A stretch of DNA of 64,000 nucleotides from Erysipelotrichaceae bacterium OPF54. GTDB taxonomy: Bacteria > Bacillota_I > Bacilli_A > Erysipelotrichales > Erysipelotrichaceae. Of this stretch, positions 32,693 to 40,632 are shown piece after piece. A program made the position numbers and the translations under genes. The stretch's first letter is position 1. Every line of letters begins with the position of its first letter. Location of the stretch: assembly GCA_022834735.1 (NCBI GenBank), contig BQKD01000001.1:1527659-1591658 (forward strand), in the 5' to 3' direction. The notes beneath the pieces are model-generated. The model ran no database searches and was not told the DNA's origin. It was given only the letters and a program-made list of their open reading frames with translations.

Positions 32693-33420
32693 TTTTCTTC
32701 TCCTTCTTTGCTGCTCATGGCTTTGAGCTTTTTGATCTCGACAGGTTTCAGGCGGCGGTATTCGCCTGGCTGCAGTCCTTCGTCGGTAATGAATCCGAAT
32801 CGGCTGCGGTGCAGACGGCGCACCTGATGGCCAAGCGCTTCCATCATATTTTTGACCTGATGATTCTTTCCTTCGTGAATGGTCAGTTCGACGATCATCC
32901 GGTCGCGCGTATAGTCTTTCTGACGAATGCTCACTTTTGCGGGCGCGTATTTCTCCTGTCTGGTCTTGAGTCCCATTTTCAGACGGTAGATGTCTTCCCC
33001 GCTCAGCATGCCCTGCAGATTGATGATATACGTTTTCGGCAGCTGGTATTTAGGATGGATCATCATGTTCGTGAAATTGCCGTCATTGGTGACGAGCAGG
33101 ACGCCGCTCGTATCATAGTCGAGCCGGCCGACCGGGTAGATCCTGGTCCCTTTCGGCAAGTAGTCGAGCACGGTCTTGCGGTCCTTTTCATCATGGACCG
33201 AACAGATCGTTCCTTTTGGTTTATTTATAACATAATATACTTTTTCCTCTTTGAACAGATTGTGTCCGTTCACACTGATCTCATCGTTTCCGCTGACCTT
33301 AGTCCCAAGCGTTTTAACAATGGCTCCATTCACTTTCACTTTGCCAGCCTGTATGAGTTCTTCTGCTTTTCTTCTTGAACAAACACCTGCCTGGGCAATT
33401 ACTTTTTGAAGACGTTCCAT
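32689..33420 (-). CDS. rluB: RluB-type 23S rRNA pseudouridine synthase
   Basis: A 243-residue pseudouridine synthase of the RsuA/RluB group. The N-terminal S4 domain (MERLQKVIAQAGVCSRRKAEELI) is followed by the catalytic VGRLDYDTSGVLLVTNDG with the essential Asp, and by KTYIINLQG and IHEGKNHQVKNMMEALGHQVRRLHRSRFG. The position after scpA-scpB is the usual one for rluB in Firmicutes. Confidence 0.94.
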   Translation of the reverse strand: MERLQKVIAQAGVCSRRKAEELIQAGKVKVNGAIVKTLGTKVSGNDEISVNGHNLFKEEKVYYVINKPKGTICSVHDEKDRKTVLDYLPKGTRIYPVGRLDYDTSGVLLVTNDGNFTNMMIHPKYQLPKTYIINLQGMLSGEDIYRLKMGLKTRQEKYAPAKVSIRQKDYTRDRMIVELTIHEGKNHQVKNMMEALGHQVRRLHRSRFGFITDEGLQPGEYRRLKPVEIKKLKAMSSKEGEEK

Positions 33421-33422
33421 AT

Positions 33423-33971
33423 TTACTCCTCCTTATTCCGGGCAAACAGCTCTTCCTGTACTTCTTTGGTTTCGATCTGAGGCAGTTCGGCAAGCGTTTC
33501 TAGTTCGAAGGCGTCCAGAAATTCCTCAGTGACATTATATAATAACGGTTTCCCGACTACATCGAGCCTGTCTTTTGCTTCGATGAGCCCGCGCAGCTGC
33601 AGCTTTTTGAGCATGACTTCGCAGCTGACACCTCGTATTTCCTCGATCTCGACGCGGGTGATCGGCTGACGGTATGCGATGATGGCCAGAGTTTCCATGG
33701 CAGCCTGGGAAAGCGTTGCTTTCTTGAATTGTTCGAACAGCCTTTCTCCGTAAGGATACACGAATTCTTTTGTAACAAATTTGTAACGCGAGGCGTATTC
33801 TGCCAGTTCGAAGCCTCTGGAATCATTACGGTATTCCTCCCGGATCGCGCTTAGGATCTGTTCGATCTCGGCTCGGCTGAGTTCGGGCAGCAGGGACTGG
33901 ATCTGCAGAAGGGTCAGGCCTTCTTCTCCAGCCATAAAGATCAGTCCTTCGATCACTGCTTTGACATTCAT
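33423..33971 (-). CDS. scpB: Segregation and condensation protein B
   Basis: A 182-residue winged-helix protein that, with ScpA, forms the kleisin part of the SMC condensin complex. IEGLIFMAGEEGLTLLQIQSLL at the start and FKKATLSQAAMETLAIIAYRQPITRVEIEEIRGVSCEVMLKKLQLRGLIEAKDRLDVVGKPLLYNVTEEFLDAF are family landmarks. The scpA stop abuts the ATG directly. Confidence 0.95.
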   Translation of the reverse strand: MNVKAVIEGLIFMAGEEGLTLLQIQSLLPELSRAEIEQILSAIREEYRNDSRGFELAEYASRYKFVTKEFVYPYGERLFEQFKKATLSQAAMETLAIIAYRQPITRVEIEEIRGVSCEVMLKKLQLRGLIEAKDRLDVVGKPLLYNVTEEFLDAFELETLAELPQIETKEVQEELFARNKEE

Positions 33972-34712
33972 TTATATTGCGGCTCCCTTCATTATGTAGA
34001 TCATATTGTCCGGCGCTACCTGATACGAAACGGACCGGTCATGGATGAGATCCAATATGCCGAGAAATGTAACGATAACCATATGCAGGCTCGTACAGTC
34101 CTGGCAAAGCTGTTCAAAAGAAACCGGTTCTCCTTGGCTGAACAGTTCCAGTCTTTTCACGATCTGCGCGGCACGCTCTTCAACTGAAATTTCCCGGATG
34201 CTTATTTTCGTTTCATATGGATTGAGCAGCGCGAGGCGATGCAGGATGCGCTCGAATGCTTTTGCGAGCTCATAGACGCTCTGACGACTCAGCGTTTCCT
34301 CTTCTTTCGGTCTGGACCACTGATCGATCAGAGAAGATGCGGGCCTGGTGAACTGGCGCTGACGCTGTTCATAGCGGATCTTCAGTTCCTCGCTTGCCTC
34401 TTTGTATTTCTGGTATTCGATCAGCCGGCTGACCAGCTTTTCTCTTTGATCTTCTTCATATTCCTGTTCGATCACCGCTTCTGTGCGCGGCAGCAGCCGG
34501 CTGCTTTTGTATTCGATCAGTCCTGCCAGTTCGCTCAGGTATTCGCTCGCGATCTCGAGCTGCATCTGTTCCATCTGCGCGATGTATTCGATGTACTGGG
34601 TTGCCAGCACGTTCATATCCAGATCGAACAGATCCAGTTTATTTGTTTTGATCAGGTGCAGCATCAGGTCGAGCGGACCTTCAAACTGTTCGATCGAGAT
34701 TTGAAATTCCAT
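33972..34712 (-). CDS. scpA: Segregation and condensation protein A
   Basis: A 246-residue kleisin of the SMC complex. FEGPLDLMLHLIKTNKLDLFDLDMNVLATQYIEYI at the N-terminus is the SMC-binding region, and the C-terminal winged helix (ERAAQIVKRLELFSQGEPVSFEQL, VIVTFLGILDLI) is present. The start ATG has GAAGGTG 5 nt upstream. First gene of scpA-scpB-rluB-rsmE-mtaB-murE, transcribed from 34729-34757. Confidence 0.96.
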   Translation of the reverse strand: MEFQISIEQFEGPLDLMLHLIKTNKLDLFDLDMNVLATQYIEYIAQMEQMQLEIASEYLSELAGLIEYKSSRLLPRTEAVIEQEYEEDQREKLVSRLIEYQKYKEASEELKIRYEQRQRQFTRPASSLIDQWSRPKEEETLSRQSVYELAKAFERILHRLALLNPYETKISIREISVEERAAQIVKRLELFSQGEPVSFEQLCQDCTSLHMVIVTFLGILDLIHDRSVSYQVAPDNMIYIMKGAAI

Positions 34713-34728
34713 TATATCACCTTCACGA

Positions 34729-34757
34729 ATTATAACAAATTTTAATCTCTATGTCAT
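34729..34757 (-). promoter_or_regulatory. scpA operon promoter
   Basis: On minus: ATGACA (34757-34752), 17-nt spacer, TATAAT (34734-34729), with extended -10 TGT. Confidence 0.8.
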
Positions 34758-34800
34758 AAACACAGAAAAAAAGCCTGATCCATAGTATTCGGCATGATGG

Positions 34801-34975
34801 CGAATTGCACAATTTATATACCATTCACTGTTAGTGAACGAAACCCCGACCTATAGAGGTGAAGGACTTCTTGCTCAGAGTTGTTGAATGCTTTCCGTTC
34901 AGGATTCGATTGCTGTCTAAAAGGATGTTATACGCTCGGATCGAATGATTGGCTTTTCTTCTTCGATCTGATCTG
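34801..34975 (-). mobile_element. Possible IS200/IS605-type right-end remnant
   Basis: The 354-nt gap between scpA and the amidase-like gene has no intact gene. On minus, a stretch containing AAGAAGTCCTTCACCTCTAT then AGGTCGGGGTTTCGTTCAC resembles the conserved 3' end of IS605-type tnpB units (a C-rich/G-rich hairpin near the right end). The small palindrome TTCACTGTTAGTGAA is at 34825-34839. The rest of the element is not recognisable, so this is a weak pattern call; an old non-coding RNA remnant is an alternative. Confidence 0.3.
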
Positions 34976-35015
34976 AAAATCATAAAAATATACCTGCCTT
35001 TCTTCGATCCGCGAT

Positions 35016-35043
35016 TTGAAAATCGTGCAGTTCGTGTTACTAT
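35016..35043 (+). promoter_or_regulatory. Promoter of the amidase-like gene
   Basis: TTGAAA (35016-35021), 16-nt spacer, TACTAT (35038-35043) with extended -10 TGT. Confidence 0.65.
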
Positions 35044-35066
35044 AGGACAGATAAGGGGGACAATTT

Positions 35067-35783
35067 GTGAAACGTGCATTGATTTTTTTATGTGTCGGTA
35101 TTTTTATCGCTCTCGTTCTTCAGCCGAATCTTGCCCAGTCAAAGAAGTCCGATGAAGTACGGGTGCCTCAGGTCAGCGAAAACGCCCCCGTAACGAACGA
35201 AGATGTTACGCCATCGGTATCCACTTCAAAAATCCGGATCGGTATTGATGCGGGTCACGGAGGCGACGATTTGGGATATGTCGGCAGCGGTACGGCCGAG
35301 AAAGACATCAATCTCGCGATTGCACAGACGGTCGGACGAAAGCTGCAGGCAGCCGGTTATGAAGTTGTATATACCCGGACGGATGACAATGTGCAATCTG
35401 GCGACGAGTCGACTGTCAATTCGCAGCGGTTAAGCGATATGCAGGCCCAGAATGTAGATATCTTGTTAAGTTTTGCGGCCGGAAACGCCAGCGATCCGCT
35501 GATGAAAGGTTTTACGATCTTCACCCGTCCGGACGAAAAGACAACGGCTCTGGCAAACGAGATCGGTCAGGAACTTGTTTCCATCAACTTCTCGACCTTT
35601 GAAGGGGTCGATACGGACCATTACTCCAATTTTTCGATCCTGGCCAATAAGCAGGTGCCGACCATATATATCGAGCTTGGGTATTTATCCAACAAGGACG
35701 ACCATTCCAATCTGGTCGATCCGGATTATCAGGATAAGATCGGACAAGCCGTAACCAATGCTTTTTTGAACGAAGTCGACTAG
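35067..35783 (+). CDS. Exported Amidase_3-like protein (N-acetylmuramoyl-L-alanine amidase fold) lacking one zinc ligand
   Basis: A 238-residue protein with an N-terminal hydrophobic signal/anchor (residues 4-19), a low-complexity linker and an Amidase_3 domain (56-235). IGIDAGHGGDDLGYVG gives the first zinc His64, AEKDINLAIA the Glu78, and PTIYIELGYLSNKDDHSNL the catalytic Glu203. The third metal ligand, the His of the usual SIHANA, is replaced: the motif reads LLSFAAGNA (Ala137). It may be an inactive, regulatory or peptidoglycan-binding homologue. GTG start with AAGGGGGA upstream. Single-gene unit. Confidence 0.85.
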   Translation: MKRALIFLCVGIFIALVLQPNLAQSKKSDEVRVPQVSENAPVTNEDVTPSVSTSKIRIGIDAGHGGDDLGYVGSGTAEKDINLAIAQTVGRKLQAAGYEVVYTRTDDNVQSGDESTVNSQRLSDMQAQNVDILLSFAAGNASDPLMKGFTIFTRPDEKTTALANEIGQELVSINFSTFEGVDTDHYSNFSILANKQVPTIYIELGYLSNKDDHSNLVDPDYQDKIGQAVTNAFLNEVD

Positions 35784-35812
35784 AGTCTGAGAAATCAGAC
35801 TTTTTCTTTTTC
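35783..35812 (+). terminator. Terminator after the amidase-like gene
   Basis: AGTCTGA, loop GAAA, TCAGACT, then TTTTCTTTTTC. Confidence 0.85.
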
Positions 35813-35833
35813 TGTCTTTGTGAATAAATTAGT

Positions 35834-35910
35834 TTTTCATCATGAAAATTATTAATTTTTTGGTTTTTTTCACATTTTTTCTTTTATGTGAAAGATGTTG
35901 TTGATATAAT
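35834..35910 (+). promoter_or_regulatory. Promoter region of the Nudix gene with two inverted repeats
   Basis: TATAAT (35905-35910) with extended -10 TGA lies 19 nt before the ATG. Upstream are TTTTCATCATGAAAA (35834-35848) and a split repeat TTTCACAT (35868-35875)/ATGTGAAA (35886-35893), whose right arm lies close to the expected -35. Candidate operators of an unknown regulator. Confidence 0.5.
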
Positions 35911-35929
35911 TTGCCAAAGGAATGATTTT

Positions 35930-36439
35930 ATGAATGAAAAGAAAATCTATGAAGGCATTATTTTCGATCTCGTCCGCAAGGATGTACTGATCAATGGGAA
36001 AACGTATCCGCGCGATATCATTCGCCATCCTGGCGGTGTCGGCGTGCTGTGTGTGCGTGACGGCAAAGTTCTGCTTGTACGCCAGTTTCGTCCGGCAATC
36101 AGCGAAGAAACGCTGGAGATTCCTGCCGGCAAGCTCGAATACGGCGAAGATCCGATGAAATGCGGCCTGCGCGAGCTCAACGAAGAAGCAGGAATGGAGG
36201 CCGATGAGCTGAAGCTCATTCAGATCCTTGTGTCCACGCCGGGATTCTGCGATGAAAGGATCTATATTTACGAAGCCGTGAATCCGCGGACAGCCGACCA
36301 TTTTCTGGCACAGGACGAAGACGAAGATGTCGATTCCTTGTGGCTTTCGATCGAGGAAGCGTATGAAAAAGTGAAAAGCTGTCAGATCAAAGATGCGAAA
36401 ACGATCATTGCTCTGCAGCATGCGATGTTAAATCGATAA
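35930..36439 (+). CDS. Nudix hydrolase (ADP-ribose pyrophosphatase-like)
   Basis: A 169-residue Nudix enzyme. The Nudix box GKLEYGEDPMKCGLRELNEEAGM (about residues 67-89) matches Gx5Ex7REUxEExGU in full. The preceding VRQFRPAISEETLEIPAG is typical of ADP-ribose/ADP-sugar pyrophosphatases of the NudF type, which split ADP-ribose to AMP and ribose-5-phosphate. The ATG at 35930 has AAAGGA upstream; a longer frame from 35888 would begin before the promoter. It leads a run of four plus-strand genes with short gaps. Confidence 0.92.
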   Translation: MNEKKIYEGIIFDLVRKDVLINGKTYPRDIIRHPGGVGVLCVRDGKVLLVRQFRPAISEETLEIPAGKLEYGEDPMKCGLRELNEEAGMEADELKLIQILVSTPGFCDERIYIYEAVNPRTADHFLAQDEDEDVDSLWLSIEEAYEKVKSCQIKDAKTIIALQHAMLNR

Positions 36440-36456
36440 AAGAAAGGAAAATTGAA

Positions 36457-37650
36457 GTGAATTTTGTTTTTATCAGCCCAAACTATCCTGAAAACTACTG
36501 GATGTTCTGCCGAGGTCTGAAGAAGTACGGAGCCAACGTCCTTGCGGTCGTTGATACAGCCTACGACAATCTGAAGCCGGAACTGAAAGCGAACATCACA
36601 GAGTGTTATGTGGTAAGCAGTTTCCATAACTATGAGGAAGTATTCAAGGCGGTTGCCTATTTTTCGTTTAAATACGGCAAGATCGACTGGATCGAATCCA
36701 ATAACGAGGCCTGGCTTACCCTGGATGCGCGTCTGCGCGACGATTTCAATGTAAAGACCGGTTTCTCTCTGGCAAGGATCACTGAATTCCAGTCCAAGGC
36801 CGCCATGAAGAAATATTATGAAAAAGCCGGTGTTCCGACAGCGCGCTACTGCCTGCCGAAATCTCTTGATGAGGCTCTTGAATTTGCCGGCCGGGTCGGC
36901 TATCCGCTCGTTTTAAAACCGGATCATGGTGTAGGCGCCAGCTTTACTTATGCCCTCCACAATGACGAAGATCTGAAAAAATACTATGAGAGCACGAAAG
37001 ATCTGTGCATGATCCTTGAAGAATATGTAAAAGGTGATGTAATTACTCTTGACGGCGTTTGCGATGCCAACGGCACGATCCGCGTGCTCGGAAGCATGGA
37101 ATATGTAGGCAACTGTATGGAGTCCGTGCAGAATCAGGATTCGATCGGCAGCTATTATACCCTGAACGTTTCGGAGGAGTACCGCGATATCGCGCAAAGA
37201 GTCATTTCTGCGTTCGAATTGAAGAACCGTTTCTTCCACGGAGAGTATTTCCGGCTGACCGAAGATGTCGAAGGTCTTGGAAAAAAAGGCCATATCATCG
37301 GTCTGGAAGTGAATTTCCGTCCGCCAGGAGGATTTGCTCCCGATCTGCTGAACTATTCGAATGATATCGATATTTACGAGCTGTGGGCCGAGATCCTGCT
37401 GAATCAGACCGCATCGTATTCGAAGCTGCGCAAGTACTCTGCCGGATTCGCCGGACGCCGCGATTCGATCCCGTACCGCTACAATACCGAGGAGATCGAA
37501 AACATGTTCAAGGATGAACTCATCGGTACCGAAGTGCTTCCGCCAGCTTATGCGGCTACGATGGGCAATGTGACCATCAAGGCCCGCTTCACGAACGATG
37601 AAAGAAGAAAGGAATTCTTTAAAACTGCACTGGAAAGAATAGGTGATTAG
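36457..37650 (+). CDS. ATP-grasp ligase, substrate unknown
   Basis: A 397-residue ATP-grasp enzyme of the carbamoyl-phosphate-synthetase-like type. After a preATP-grasp Rossmann domain (1-100), SKAAMKKYYEKAGVPTARY leads into the ATP-binding lobes. These have YPLVLKPDHGVGASFTY, CMILEEYVKGDVITLDGVCDANG and the metal-binding IGLEVNFRPPGGFAPDLLNYSNDIDIY. Such enzymes join a carboxylate to an amine (or thiol) using ATP. It has a GTG start with AAAGGAAA upstream. An esterase (2 nt) and a metallophosphoesterase (1 nt) follow almost without gaps, so the three probably act in one process. I do not recognise the pathway. Confidence 0.85.
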   Translation: MNFVFISPNYPENYWMFCRGLKKYGANVLAVVDTAYDNLKPELKANITECYVVSSFHNYEEVFKAVAYFSFKYGKIDWIESNNEAWLTLDARLRDDFNVKTGFSLARITEFQSKAAMKKYYEKAGVPTARYCLPKSLDEALEFAGRVGYPLVLKPDHGVGASFTYALHNDEDLKKYYESTKDLCMILEEYVKGDVITLDGVCDANGTIRVLGSMEYVGNCMESVQNQDSIGSYYTLNVSEEYRDIAQRVISAFELKNRFFHGEYFRLTEDVEGLGKKGHIIGLEVNFRPPGGFAPDLLNYSNDIDIYELWAEILLNQTASYSKLRKYSAGFAGRRDSIPYRYNTEEIENMFKDELIGTEVLPPAYAATMGNVTIKARFTNDERRKEFFKTALERIGD

Positions 37651-37652
37651 AT

Positions 37653-38408
37653 TTGATCTTAAAGTTCGACGTATATATGCATTCATTGGATGTATACCGG
37701 AAAATCCATATGTATCTTCCGGACGATTATTTATTCAGCAATAAACGATATCCGGTACTGTATATGTTTGACGGACACAACCTTTTCTACGATGAAGATG
37801 CTACGTACGGCCGTTCATGGAGACTTTCCGAATCCATAGAACGCCACGGCAAGGAAATGATTGTGGTAGGACAGGAATGTTCGCATGAAGGCAATGAACG
37901 CCTTGACGAGTATTCCCCCTACCCTTTTTATGATTCAGCTTTTGGTGCATTTCACGGAAAAGGGATCCAGACCATGGAGTTTTTTGTGTACGACCTCAAA
38001 CCATATATTGACGCCCATTTTCCGACCTCTTCCAGACGTGAAGATACATGGATCGGCGGATCGAGCTGCGGCGGACTGATGGCATTGTACGCTGCCGCAA
38101 AATATTCCTATGTGTATTCGAAAGCAATCGTGCTTTCTCCTTATATCCTGCCCACCTGCAATTCCTTTATGGCCGATATCGCACAGACATACATTCGCTC
38201 CGGCACTTCGATCTACATGTCCTGGGGAGCGCAGGAAGGCAACGACATGCATGAATTTGTCATGGAAACCAAAGCATGCACAGATATCGCGAATCTGCTG
38301 CTTTCAAAAGGAGTCAGGATGCAGTTCAATGTAAAGCCCCTGGGACGACACTGCGAAGAGGACTGGGATAAGGAAAGCCCGGAATTTCTTCATTTCCTGG
38401 AGCCGTGA
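37653..38408 (+). CDS. Alpha/beta-hydrolase (esterase D-like)
   Basis: A 251-residue soluble hydrolase of the esterase-D/YbbA (putative esterase) family. RYPVLYMFDGHNLFYDEDATYGRSW is the usual oxyanion-region strand, GGSSCGGLMALYAA carries the nucleophile elbow (G-S-S-C-G), and GRHCEEDWDKESPEFLHFL is the C-terminal catalytic His motif. TTG start, with AGGTGA upstream at the end of the ATP-grasp gene. It could remove an acyl group from the product of the neighbouring ligase, but that is inference. Confidence 0.85.
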   Translation: MILKFDVYMHSLDVYRKIHMYLPDDYLFSNKRYPVLYMFDGHNLFYDEDATYGRSWRLSESIERHGKEMIVVGQECSHEGNERLDEYSPYPFYDSAFGAFHGKGIQTMEFFVYDLKPYIDAHFPTSSRREDTWIGGSSCGGLMALYAAAKYSYVYSKAIVLSPYILPTCNSFMADIAQTYIRSGTSIYMSWGAQEGNDMHEFVMETKACTDIANLLLSKGVRMQFNVKPLGRHCEEDWDKESPEFLHFLEP

Positions 38409-38409
38409 T

Positions 38410-39498
38410 ATGGATCGTTCGGTAAAAATCGTCCGGATCAGCGAGGATCCGAAAGGGCGCGAAATCGTCATCAGCGATATTCACGGAAACCTGGATCGTT
38501 ATATTACGCTTCTTGATAAAGTGAACTACGTTCCCGGCGTCGACCGCCTCATCCTGCTCGGAGATCTGGTAGAAAAAGGAGAGCGCAATCTCGATCTTCT
38601 TCATTACATAATGGATCAGAGAAAAAACGAAGATGTCTGGTGTCTCATGGGAAACTGCGATTTTATCGCAAAAAACGTCCTGTTCAGCTATCGGCTCTCT
38701 TTTCTGCAGCATGTTCTCGGTTTCCGGAAAAATTCCCTGATCCACGAAATGGCGGACAGGATCGGCCTGTCGCTCGATACGACACCGATCGATGAATACT
38801 GCCGTATCCTGCGCGAAAATTATTTGGAAGAATTATCATTTTTAAACGATCTTCCTCATATCATCGAAGAGAAAAACCGGATCTATGCCCATTCCGCGAT
38901 TACCAGCGAAGAAAATTTCGGAGACGATTTCAAAGAAGTCATGGCACAGCCTATGTTCCTGAAAAGGAAAAATCATTTCCGCCGAACGGTTGTTGTCGGT
39001 CATATGCCCGTAACCGAATACGCTACAAAGATCGCCAGTTTCGATCCGATCTATGATGCCGACCAGAACGTTTACAGCATCGACGGAGGCAACGTCGTAA
39101 AAGCGGCGGGACAGCTCAACGCCCTGATTTTTGATCACGGCAAAGTATCGACAGAAAGCGTAGACGATCTGAAAGAAGCAGATGTGGTACGCGACGTGGC
39201 TCCTTCGGTACAGATCCCTTTTTTTATCAACTGGAACAACGGCGAAGTGAAGATCCTGAAAAAAGGAACCTGTCAGGATTATGTCTATTCGCCGTATCTG
39301 AAGCGTTCTTTCTGGATCGATCACGCTTTTATGTCCTGCGACCACGCGAAGATCAAAGGAACAGACTATACAAATTATGAAATGCCGTTAAAAAAAGGCA
39401 ATCACGTAAAAATCGTGTTTGCCTACCAGGACAAAGTACAGATCAAAAAGGATGGAGTGCTCGGATGGACCTACGCTTCCAACCTTGAGCAGGAATGA
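38410..39498 (+). CDS. Metallophosphoesterase with C-terminal SH3-like domain
   Basis: A 362-residue calcineurin-like phosphoesterase. The metal motifs are IVISDIHGNLDRY, LILLGDLVEKGERN, CLMGNCDFIAKN (GNHD variant), AHSAI and VVGHMPVTEY followed by YSIDGG. The fold resembles bis(5'-nucleosyl)-tetraphosphatase and PP1-like protein phosphatases. The last 50 residues (PLKKGNHVKIVFAYQDKVQIKKDGVLGWTYASNLEQE) look like a bacterial SH3 fold. It begins 1 nt after the esterase stop, the third gene of the cassette. Confidence 0.85.
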   Translation: MDRSVKIVRISEDPKGREIVISDIHGNLDRYITLLDKVNYVPGVDRLILLGDLVEKGERNLDLLHYIMDQRKNEDVWCLMGNCDFIAKNVLFSYRLSFLQHVLGFRKNSLIHEMADRIGLSLDTTPIDEYCRILRENYLEELSFLNDLPHIIEEKNRIYAHSAITSEENFGDDFKEVMAQPMFLKRKNHFRRTVVVGHMPVTEYATKIASFDPIYDADQNVYSIDGGNVVKAAGQLNALIFDHGKVSTESVDDLKEADVVRDVAPSVQIPFFINWNNGEVKILKKGTCQDYVYSPYLKRSFWIDHAFMSCDHAKIKGTDYTNYEMPLKKGNHVKIVFAYQDKVQIKKDGVLGWTYASNLEQE

Positions 39499-39517
39499 AT
39501 CATTCCTGTTCTTTTTT
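39487..39517 (+). terminator. Terminator after the three-gene cassette
   Basis: CAGGAATGA pairs with TCATTCCTG, with a tiny loop, followed by TTCTTTTTTATT; it spans the stop codon. Confidence 0.8.
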
Positions 39518-40549
39518 ATTCAGATTTTTTGCTTCTTCAAGATATACACATAAATATTCGACTTCTTCGTGCGTGGTCGCAAAGCTTGTCACGAACCGCA
39601 CGACAATGTCGTCATTCCAGTAATCCCAGATCTCAAAATCCACGCGTTCCTTCAAATACTCGAGTTCCGATTTATTGATGACAAGAAAGATCTGATTGGT
39701 CTCGCTGCGCATAAAGAGCGGATAACCAAGTTCCAGCGCCTGATCCTGGATCTCCTGCGCCAGATCATTCTCTTTTTTTCCGATCGTATAAAATGAGTTG
39801 TTTTCAAATAAACCGATAAACTGCAAGGCCAGCAGCCATCCTTTGGCCAGCATCGCCCCGTTCTGCTTCAGATCGAACCGGAAATACGGTTTGAGCAGCG
39901 GATTGGTTATGCAGATTGCTTCTCCGAACAGCGCTCCCGATTTGGTACCGCCGATCGAGAAAACGTCGCACCACTTCGCTACATCATTGAGCGTATAGTC
40001 CACGCCACTCATCAGCGCGCTGGAAAGACGCGCCCCGTCCATGACCAGATAAAGATTCAATTCATTGCAGATGGTACGCAGTTCTTCGAGCTCTTTTCGC
40101 GAATACACCGTTCCAAGTTCCGTGGAATTCGAAATATAGACGGCCTTCGGATAGACCATATGCTCGTACTGGATCATATGATCATTGAACACTTTGCGGA
40201 CCGAGGCAGCCGTAAGCTTTCCGGCCGCATTCGGGATGATGATCACCTTATGTCCGGTCGCTTCGACCGATCCGGTCTCATGCGTCGCGATATGACCCGT
40301 ATCGGTCGAGATCACAGCCTCGAAAGGGCGCAAAATATGTTTGAAGATCGTCTGATTGCAGATCGTCCCGCCGATCACGAAATGAATATCTGTATCCGTA
40401 TCCGGCATTTTGGAACGAAGCATTTCCACCGCTTTCTTTGTATAATTATCCTGTCCATAACCATTATTGTCTGTATGATTTGCTTTTTCGAGAAGTTCCA
40501 GTATTTCGGGAATGCATCCTTGTCCATAATCATTTTTAAAAAATAACAT
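39500..40549 (-). CDS. Low-specificity threonine aldolase-type PLP lyase
   Basis: A 349-residue fold-type I PLP enzyme of the threonine aldolase / beta-eliminating lyase family, cleaving L-threonine (or allo-threonine) to glycine and acetaldehyde. Motifs: FVIGGTICNQTIF, DTGHIATHETGSVEATGHK, ISNSTELGTVYS, LYLVMDGARLSSAL (PLP-binding Asp) and FSIGGTKSGALFGEAI with the Schiff-base Lys. The start is the ATG at 40549, behind GAGGTGAGG; the longer frame adds an odd 22-residue hydrophobic leader. A TATAAT at 40577-40572 (minus) fits a promoter. Confidence 0.9.
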   Translation of the reverse strand: MLFFKNDYGQGCIPEILELLEKANHTDNNGYGQDNYTKKAVEMLRSKMPDTDTDIHFVIGGTICNQTIFKHILRPFEAVISTDTGHIATHETGSVEATGHKVIIIPNAAGKLTAASVRKVFNDHMIQYEHMVYPKAVYISNSTELGTVYSRKELEELRTICNELNLYLVMDGARLSSALMSGVDYTLNDVAKWCDVFSIGGTKSGALFGEAICITNPLLKPYFRFDLKQNGAMLAKGWLLALQFIGLFENNSFYTIGKKENDLAQEIQDQALELGYPLFMRSETNQIFLVINKSELEYLKERVDFEIWDYWNDDIVVRFVTSFATTHEEVEYLCVYLEEAKNLNKKEQE

Positions 40550-40592
40550 TTCCTCACCTCTTACATGAATTATTATACAGAAACCATACAAT

Positions 40593-40626
40593 GAAAAAAA
40601 GCGAAAAATTTTCATTTCGCTTTTGT
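40593..40626 (-). terminator. Terminator of the bcd-CoA transferase operon
   Basis: On minus AAAGCGAAA pairs with TTTCGCTTT around a short loop, then T-run. Just past the CoA transferase stop. Confidence 0.85.
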
Positions 40627-40632
40627 TATATT

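Noticed and set aside
34831-35079. An 82-codon minus frame in the scpA-amidase gap
   Set aside because: No ribosome-binding site or family match; it crosses the amidase promoter and start. Kept only as context for a possible IS605-type remnant.
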